A program made the translations under genes and the position numbers. Below, one piece after another: positions 58,146 to 64,000 of a stretch of 64,000 bases of DNA; within the stretch, counting starts at the first letter, position 1, and each line of letters starts with the position of its first letter. The notes below the pieces were generated by a model. It was not told the DNA's origin. It did no database searches and saw only the letters and a list, made by a program, of their open reading frames with translations. The stretch is from Methylocaldum sp. 14B (lineage in GTDB: Bacteria > Pseudomonadota > Gammaproteobacteria > Methylococcales > Methylococcaceae). The stretch spans positions 119,842 to 183,841 of the forward strand of contig NZ_MSCV01000007.1 in the NCBI RefSeq assembly GCF_002005105.1, read 5' to 3'.

Positions 58146-60839
58146 ATGGCTGACGCAGACAAGGAAAATTGCAGGTTCTTGCCCCGTCCCGAAGCGCATG
58201 CAATGAAATGGGACGACCTTTTACCCCCGATTCAACGTGCCGTCCGAGATCTACTCGTGCGCATTGAGGGCGGTATTGGGCAGAAAGAAGACAAGAACGG
58301 CTTTCTCGTTAATTATTTTCTTGTAACCGGCCTTCGGGGGACGGGTAAGACCACTGTACTCCTCAGTGCAAGAGACGCTGTTTGCAAGTGCGGAGAATTT
58401 TTTAAAGAAACGGATTATGGAAAGGCCAGGCGGGAAAAATTGGAGCAAAACAAAAAGAAAAAGCAACAGGAGGACAAGCAGAAGAACAGAACAGAAGCAT
58501 CTGCGAAAAAACTTGAAAATTGCGTCGTATGGATTCCCGTGCTCGACCTGGAGCCACTGCCGGCAAAGACTAATCTCCTAGCGACCACACTTACGTGGGT
58601 GTCCAATGCGTTAGACACGTCCCACCATGAATGTAACGATACAGCTGAAGGGACTGCCCACCTCACATCGCCGTTTGAAGAAGATGCGGGCAGCGCGCGA
58701 CAGCTACTCGGCCGACTGATCAATGACGCGACGCTGATGTGGGAAGACATCTCCGAGCCGGATACGCGCAACAAGGCCAACCGGCAAATCAACGCGGCCG
58801 ATATCTATGCCGATTTTCGACGCCGCTTCGAGAAAGCCATGGAGAAACTCGGCAAAGAACTCGGCCAAAGGAGGGGCTGCCGCGCCGACGGACTTTCGAT
58901 CGTTCTGTCCATCGACAACATCGACCGGAGCACCGAGCATCTCTATTCTATGGTCAAACTCGCCCAGATGGTTTCGTGCCGTCACCTCCGGTTAGTGATG
59001 GCCGGTGATCGAGAGGATTTCGACACTTTTCTGGAGCGTGCTTACTGGAAGGAATTGATCCGCATCGGTCAGGAGGGCGCCGCCACCATGCTCAAAGCGA
59101 GCGAATTTGGGGAGGACGAAGCCTTCGTTATGGCGCGGCGGCAAGCCGCAACGACTTCTCATAGGCTTCTGCCGCCGGGGCATCGGATCGAGATCGGATT
59201 CTTGACTCCATGGGAGACTTTGGCCTTTTATCCCCCGCGTTACCTGGGCGGTGGAGAAAAAACAGAAACCATCGAATATCTGCTCACAAATATATTCATA
59301 CCGATTAATCGTAGGCAGAGAAAACTACTTACTCAGACCGAATGGAATGGAGAAATCGAGACGACACGAAATGATCAGCGATGGAAAGACAGATGGCATG
59401 AGTTCGATGAGCAAAAAACGGGGAGAGGAATCATCAGTCTGCTTGACCTGTTCTGCCTCCCAAGCGAGAAAAACCAGACCGTAGTTCCACCCGAAGTGGC
59501 CCCAGACATGCTTCCAGCTGGAGTGCGGTACGGGCTCAGTCTACCCGCCCGTACAGTGCTTGATTTATGGTTACTGGCCAATTGGGTTTTAAACGGCCCG
59601 CCGTCCGGCGATAAAGATTTCAAGGCCGAGGAGATTGCGCGCACAATGCTCCGGAGCGCCATTACCGAAAGCACAATCTCAAGCCGAGTAGGCCGTCTTC
59701 TGCTAGATCGTATTATCCGCCTGAGCACTGATGGCGGAACTGAGCTTTATTTTGATGAGATGAAGCTGTATTACTCCATGTTGATGACGGACATTTTTAA
59801 ATCTCGTCCAGTCATTGAAAATGGCCCCGTCGAGGAAAACAGCCCCTACCCCAGTTGGTCAGTTTGGAGCCAACTTTATGTCAAAGACTTCGCTGGATTA
59901 CGCGTAAAACTCCGAAGCCGCAAGAATAAGTACGATGATGATCCCAATGATAAGGGGTCTGATCAGAAAGGAGATGAATTACCGGCTTTAGTTGGTGCCT
60001 GGCTGAGCATCCTATATGACATCGTCATTCTAGCAGAGACGAGTGTCGGAAGTATGATAGTTAACTATGACCCATCCGTGGATTTTCCTGTTGTTGAAGT
60101 TACTCATTGGATTGCCATTCAATCATCGGACTTCGAACAAGTGTCAATAAAATGGCCCATGCCGGGATGGAATACTTTTTGGGGACGGCAAATACATTTT
60201 TTTAAAGAGTGGCCCCGTGTCAAAGAATGGCTAAAAGAAGCTACTAAACTATACGCCAACCAAGGTTGGAGCGCCGTAATTCGCTTGCTGGCAGCAGCCT
60301 GGATAGCCAGCGTATTGAGAACCTTTGTGAGGCTTGAATGGTGGTTAGGCGACCCAGATTGTGAATTAGAACAATTAGACGAACAGTTAAAGACAATCTT
60401 CTCGAATAAAAGAGAATCACTGCCGTCTGTTGATGAAATTGAAAGAGCTATCCTAAAAGCGGCCAGCCGCTGTTATTCGCTGATAAAAGAGAAGGAGAGC
60501 AGAGCTGAATTTACGAGCGAAACTAATTATATCGATATTAAGAGGACCAAGGTGGCAGAGTGGTTGGAAGAAAAACTACCCTTGATGCTGATAAGTCCAC
60601 TTTATGTCTCCTTGGATAGCGATGCTCTAAGTCGACGCCTTGAAAACATCAAGTGCTCGATTAGCAATAAGGACAAACTAAGGATGTATTGGAAAGATAA
60701 TCGCCTGTTTATCCGCACAGGATTAGAAAAGGAACTTGAAGAAAAGGTCCTTGCAAAAATGCCGTCGGATGATAACGAAAAGCGAAAGCAGGTGCTTGAG
60801 TGGGCTAGAGGCGACCTAGATAGACTCTGGGCCGATTAG
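58146..60839 (+). CDS. rdrA: RADAR ATPase RdrA
   Basis: 897 residues. Walker A GLRGTGKT at 62-69, a lysine-rich segment KKKKQQEDKQKNR (about 103-115), Walker B SIVLSIDNID at 251-260 and a sensor-like LVMAGDRED at 283-291. The first 300 residues are a P-loop ATPase core; the remaining 600 are unassigned and mostly helical. Size, motif layout and the following adenosine-deaminase gene match RdrA, the ring-forming ATPase of the RADAR anti-phage system, which recruits RdrB. Codon composition is markedly AT-richer from about 59230 onward than in the first part or in rdrB. Confidence 0.88.
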   Translation: MADADKENCRFLPRPEAHAMKWDDLLPPIQRAVRDLLVRIEGGIGQKEDKNGFLVNYFLVTGLRGTGKTTVLLSARDAVCKCGEFFKETDYGKARREKLEQNKKKKQQEDKQKNRTEASAKKLENCVVWIPVLDLEPLPAKTNLLATTLTWVSNALDTSHHECNDTAEGTAHLTSPFEEDAGSARQLLGRLINDATLMWEDISEPDTRNKANRQINAADIYADFRRRFEKAMEKLGKELGQRRGCRADGLSIVLSIDNIDRSTEHLYSMVKLAQMVSCRHLRLVMAGDREDFDTFLERAYWKELIRIGQEGAATMLKASEFGEDEAFVMARRQAATTSHRLLPPGHRIEIGFLTPWETLAFYPPRYLGGGEKTETIEYLLTNIFIPINRRQRKLLTQTEWNGEIETTRNDQRWKDRWHEFDEQKTGRGIISLLDLFCLPSEKNQTVVPPEVAPDMLPAGVRYGLSLPARTVLDLWLLANWVLNGPPSGDKDFKAEEIARTMLRSAITESTISSRVGRLLLDRIIRLSTDGGTELYFDEMKLYYSMLMTDIFKSRPVIENGPVEENSPYPSWSVWSQLYVKDFAGLRVKLRSRKNKYDDDPNDKGSDQKGDELPALVGAWLSILYDIVILAETSVGSMIVNYDPSVDFPVVEVTHWIAIQSSDFEQVSIKWPMPGWNTFWGRQIHFFKEWPRVKEWLKEATKLYANQGWSAVIRLLAAAWIASVLRTFVRLEWWLGDPDCELEQLDEQLKTIFSNKRESLPSVDEIERAILKAASRCYSLIKEKESRAEFTSETNYIDIKRTKVAEWLEEKLPLMLISPLYVSLDSDALSRRLENIKCSISNKDKLRMYWKDNRLFIRTGLEKELEEKVLAKMPSDDNEKRKQVLEWARGDLDRLWAD

Positions 60840-60870
60840 CGATTCTGCCAGCCCAGCACCACCGACTCCT

Positions 60871-63798
60871 ATGCTTCCCCCTAACTCAGCAAGCACCGTC
60901 ACACCGACACCACGCCGGGTTCCGGAACCCTATATACGCGCCGAGATCGCGGCCTTTCCGCTAGCCAGCGAAATCTCCTTTCATAAGCCATTGATCGAAC
61001 TCGATCCAACGCTGGGCCTGCGAGAAGAACTGGACCCGGAGCGAAGCGATCAGAATCGGACCCGCCTGCTCTGGCGCGAGTGCGAGAAACGGTTCGCGCC
61101 ACATACGGGCTGGTCGCTCGACCGATTGGTTTCCGCCCGCGATCTCAGTTGGTTCGGTTCTCTTGAGAATAATCCGGGGCTTACGCTTGGGCGGATACCC
61201 ATGCACCAATATCTCCGATCCTTGGCCCGCAGCCATCTCATCCCCCGTGCCGGCGTAACCGAGATCAAGGAGACCACGGATCTGGCGGCGCTCGATGCGG
61301 CCATCCACTATCGGTGGCTCACTTTGACCCTCCCGGAGGATTTGCTGCTGGCCGCACTCGGCGTCGATCCGGCGCCGGTAGAGGTCGAGATAGAACCGCC
61401 ATTACTCGTACGCAGGCTGCTCGATATGGGCGTGGCCGAGATCCACCAGCATGTCGGCGCAGGCATGGATTTCCCGCTGTTGTGGGTTTCGGCGCTCGCC
61501 GCTATCGCCACTCCGGACGTGAAGGAAAACGAATTGGTCAGCGGTCAGGCACCATTCGCCGATGGCCGGTATATGGTACTTTGGCTCCTTGCCGCTGCCG
61601 TGGCGCGCTGCGCGCTTGCCGAGCATCTGATTCGCGGCGGAAATAACTTCGGGAATTTTCTAAACGAGTTTTTGACACCCTGGAATTCCGGCAATGCGCG
61701 CAGCGAACGTGCACCTCGAAATCTAGCCTGGACGCCTCGGCGGCGCGAGACGCTCGCCGCCGTGCTGCGGGCACTCAAGGCCGGTGACCACAAACTCTTA
61801 CCTGAGATCGAGCCGTTGCGCGACCTGTACGCGGATATCCATCCCACCGCGCTGACGCTGCGCGATGATCCCGTCAAAGGTGTCTTTGACGCCTTCCAGC
61901 GCTGCGATCCCGTCGCCGCGCGGCTCGGCTTGCGCGGCGAAAATGTCGGTGAGCGCTGGTTCCTCCGGTGCGCGCTCGCTTATCTCGATAAAGGCGCGGA
62001 AGACGGAAGAAAGGTTCCCGAGGATGAGTATTTCGCCCGTATTTTTTGGCAAACCGTGCGGATTCGCTGCCAATACTATCGCACCGTCGTCCAACGGCCG
62101 CTCACCGGCGGATTGCAGTGGTTTCTTCGCTTCTACGACCGCCTCGGCAAATTGCGAAACCCCATTGATCCGATTAGCCCACAAGTCTCGTACCACGTGG
62201 CCGGCGAAAGGCACCGCATCCGGGGGCTTGAACTCAGAACCCATCCGGGCGATTCGGCTATCCAGACCGGCGAGAGGGTGCTTGAGTTCCTGAAGTCGTG
62301 GCGACAGGTGTTGAGAGATACCAGCGGTTCGACGTTCGAACCGGAAATGGGCGTCGTCTTCCACTTCGTCAAGGAGCGCGATATCGAACTGACACGGCGC
62401 AAAGGCGTGCCGCCGGCCTTCTGGGCCGACACGCACGCCGAGCCGTTCAAGACAGGAAACGGGAGAACGGATGTCGAGCACGGCCGATACGTGGGCTATT
62501 TCGCCGAGCAATGCCGCAAGGCCCGAGCGCTTGGCGAACTGATTCGAGCGGTGCCGTCCTGCCTATGGATCATCCGCGGGCTCGATGTCTGCACCGATGA
62601 GATCGGCGTTCCGACCTGGGTGCTCGTCCCGCTGTTCCGCCATGTGCTCGACGAGGCCGCGAAGGTGTCGATTTTGACCGCTCGGGACGCGGGGCCTCCG
62701 TTGAAAGTGACCGCGCATGTCGGCGAGGATTTCCGGCACCTGCTGGAGGGCCTGCGCCGGATCTATGAGCAGGTGCACTATATTCTCGGCGGCGCTGTCG
62801 GGCGGCTCGGCCACGCGATTGCCCTCGGCGTGGATCCCAAGATTTGGGCGGAGTCGGTCGGTTCGGTGCTCATGCCGGCCGAGGAGCGGCTCTGGGATCT
62901 GGTTTGGGAATGGCGCCTCTACAGCAAATACAAGATCAAGCCTGAATACGCCGCGCAGGCGCCGCCCGGCCGGGTAGACGCGCTGCTGAACCAGGTGCGC
63001 CAACTGTCGGATTTTGTCTTCGGCAGGCGCGGCTATCGCGTGGACGAACTCGCCGAGGTCCACGATGTGCTGCACCGGTTCCTGGTGCCGCCTTATGTAA
63101 AGGAGCCGGTGGCCGAGGGTAGATTCGATACCTTTTTGGAAGCGGCGACGAGCCTCAAAACTCTGCGCTTTAAGACGCAGAGCTTCCAGCAGCAGCAAAT
63201 CCATCCTCCCCATCGGATCGGCAGGATTCTCGAAGACTACTTCGACGACGAATCCATCTTTCAGCGCGGTCAGACGCTGATCGACGTGCCGATCTCCGGA
63301 GACGAAGTCGCGGCGCTGACCGCCGTTCAGTCTGCGCTCCGCCATGGAATCGCCCAGAGAGGCATCGTGGTCGAAGTCAACCCGTCGAGCAACCTGATGA
63401 TCGGCGACTTGCTGGACCTGCGCAATCATCCGATCCTGAGGCTGTTCCCGCCAGTCCCCGAGCCGGACGGCCCGCCGCCTGTGCCGATCGCCATAGGCTC
63501 CGACGATCCATTGACCTTTGGCACCCGATTGCTGCGAGAGTACACCTTATTGCACCAGGCCGCATGCGCGGCGGGCTACCCGGAGCGGGTAACCCACGAG
63601 TGGCTGGAATCGATCCGCAGTACCGGCATGGACGCGCGATTTACCAGAGGCTGGAGGCCGAGCACGCTAAAGAAGGCTGACGATCTGATCCGCGATTTGT
63701 CCGAGTATCTCCACCTTCCTTGTAAGCAGGATTCGATCCGTTTCGACGAGTATTTGATGACTGTATTGTCGAAGTTCCGGCAATCGACGGATTGTTGA
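60871..63798 (+). CDS. rdrB: RADAR adenosine deaminase RdrB
   Basis: 975 residues. All adenosine-deaminase metal and catalytic residues are visible: H192 and H194 in EIHQHVGAG, H616 and E619 in TAHVGEDF, H648 in RLGHAIALG, and D878-D879 in GSDDPLTFG; VNPSSNL (837-842) is also family-like. The HxH to HVGED spacing (about 420 residues) is about twice that of ordinary deaminases, which fits RdrB. In RADAR it deaminates adenosine in RNA or ATP/dATP during infection. It follows rdrA after 31 bases. No good ribosome-binding site; start somewhat uncertain. Confidence 0.9.
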   Translation: MLPPNSASTVTPTPRRVPEPYIRAEIAAFPLASEISFHKPLIELDPTLGLREELDPERSDQNRTRLLWRECEKRFAPHTGWSLDRLVSARDLSWFGSLENNPGLTLGRIPMHQYLRSLARSHLIPRAGVTEIKETTDLAALDAAIHYRWLTLTLPEDLLLAALGVDPAPVEVEIEPPLLVRRLLDMGVAEIHQHVGAGMDFPLLWVSALAAIATPDVKENELVSGQAPFADGRYMVLWLLAAAVARCALAEHLIRGGNNFGNFLNEFLTPWNSGNARSERAPRNLAWTPRRRETLAAVLRALKAGDHKLLPEIEPLRDLYADIHPTALTLRDDPVKGVFDAFQRCDPVAARLGLRGENVGERWFLRCALAYLDKGAEDGRKVPEDEYFARIFWQTVRIRCQYYRTVVQRPLTGGLQWFLRFYDRLGKLRNPIDPISPQVSYHVAGERHRIRGLELRTHPGDSAIQTGERVLEFLKSWRQVLRDTSGSTFEPEMGVVFHFVKERDIELTRRKGVPPAFWADTHAEPFKTGNGRTDVEHGRYVGYFAEQCRKARALGELIRAVPSCLWIIRGLDVCTDEIGVPTWVLVPLFRHVLDEAAKVSILTARDAGPPLKVTAHVGEDFRHLLEGLRRIYEQVHYILGGAVGRLGHAIALGVDPKIWAESVGSVLMPAEERLWDLVWEWRLYSKYKIKPEYAAQAPPGRVDALLNQVRQLSDFVFGRRGYRVDELAEVHDVLHRFLVPPYVKEPVAEGRFDTFLEAATSLKTLRFKTQSFQQQQIHPPHRIGRILEDYFDDESIFQRGQTLIDVPISGDEVAALTAVQSALRHGIAQRGIVVEVNPSSNLMIGDLLDLRNHPILRLFPPVPEPDGPPPVPIAIGSDDPLTFGTRLLREYTLLHQAACAAGYPERVTHEWLESIRSTGMDARFTRGWRPSTLKKADDLIRDLSEYLHLPCKQDSIRFDEYLMTVLSKFRQSTDC

Positions 63799-63855
63799 GA
63801 TTCGGGGCCGGGCGAATTCGAGCGTTTTCTGATTCGGTGTAAGGGATCCGGAAAT

Positions 63856-63926
63856 GTCGGTCGGCAATCCTTTGCCGACGTACCGGCTCGGCAAAGGGCT
63901 TTGTCGGCAAGGGATTGCCGACCTAC
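63856..63926. repeat. Dispersed palindromic repeat downstream of rdrB
   Basis: Two hairpins, GTCGGCAATCCTTTGCCGAC (63860-63879) and GTCGGCAAGGGATTGCCGAC (63903-63922), separated by 23 bases and ending in CCTAC. The first is identical in 20 bases to 33129-33148 and the second shares 21 bases with 57936-57956. It begins 58 bases after the rdrB stop. Confidence 0.85.
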
Positions 63927-64000
63927 GTTCTCCCCTCCCGGCACGAATCCGTACACCGGGATGAAAAACGTTCTAGTAGCGGTGCGGCGCCAAATCTTTA

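Noticed and set aside
58146..63798. CRISPR-associated or toxin-antitoxin interpretation of the right-end pair
   Set aside because: No repeats of CRISPR type and no Cas or toxin motifs; ATPase plus deaminase motifs fit RADAR.

Overview
The window reads as chromosome of a gammaproteobacterium. The block algU/rpoE-mucA-mucB-mucC-mucD followed by lepA, lepB, rnc, era, recO and pdxJ is the arrangement known from Pseudomonas and related orders; a methanotroph-like (Methylococcales) host is only a guess. Base composition is moderately GC-rich throughout, except for the second half of one gene near the right end. I see no rRNA, tRNA, CRISPR array, transposase or integrase.

Layout. 1-6.6 kb: a truncated receiver-GGDEF protein, an HDOD protein, then hemH, folE and dusA, a GGDEF protein and a small membrane protein. 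6.7-17.0 kb (all minus): the sigma-E envelope-stress operon running on into the lepA-lepB-rnc-era-recO-pdxJ housekeeping group. 17.4-21.6 kb: nadB and the three AmmeMemoRadiSam genes (radical SAM enzyme, Memo-like protein, AMMECR1-like protein). 21.8-26.2 kb: a solitary P-loop NTPase, small membrane, secreted or unknown proteins and another GGDEF protein. 26.2-33.1 kb (minus): rluB, scpB, scpA, an M50 peptidase, a YciO-type protein, tsaB, a DinG/YoaA-type helicase and a TPR lipoprotein. 33.4-39.9 kb: DUF1015 protein, DksA/TraR zinc-finger protein, pcm, a PfkB kinase, an orphan CheR-type methyltransferase, lgt and two small proteins. 40.1-48.9 kb: Ddh-type dehydrogenase, SagB-type oxidoreductase, Spy-like periplasmic protein, indoleamine 2,3-dioxygenase-like protein, hybrid histidine kinase and dicarboxylate symporter. 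49.6-55.5 kb (minus): a very large exported glycosidase-like protein, an SbmA/BacA-type ABC protein whose nucleotide-binding motifs are all broken, an unusual array of hairpins and a lipoprotein. 56.0-57.8 kb: rpoD. 58.1-63.8 kb: the two-gene defence island.

The most notable content is the pair at 58146-63798: an 897-residue P-loop ATPase followed by a 975-residue protein carrying every adenosine-deaminase metal and catalytic residue. This is the architecture of the RADAR anti-phage system (RdrA + RdrB). It lies directly downstream of rpoD, is preceded by a perfect hairpin and a strong ribosome-binding site, and is bracketed by copies of a dispersed palindromic repeat that also occurs at 33.1 kb. 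RADAR is a known system, so this is a recognised system in a new locus. Less explained signals are the degenerate ABC transporter with its large exported partner, the five-hairpin array at 54745-54882, the stand-alone 432-residue NTPase at 21777-23075, and the degenerate receiver at the left edge.
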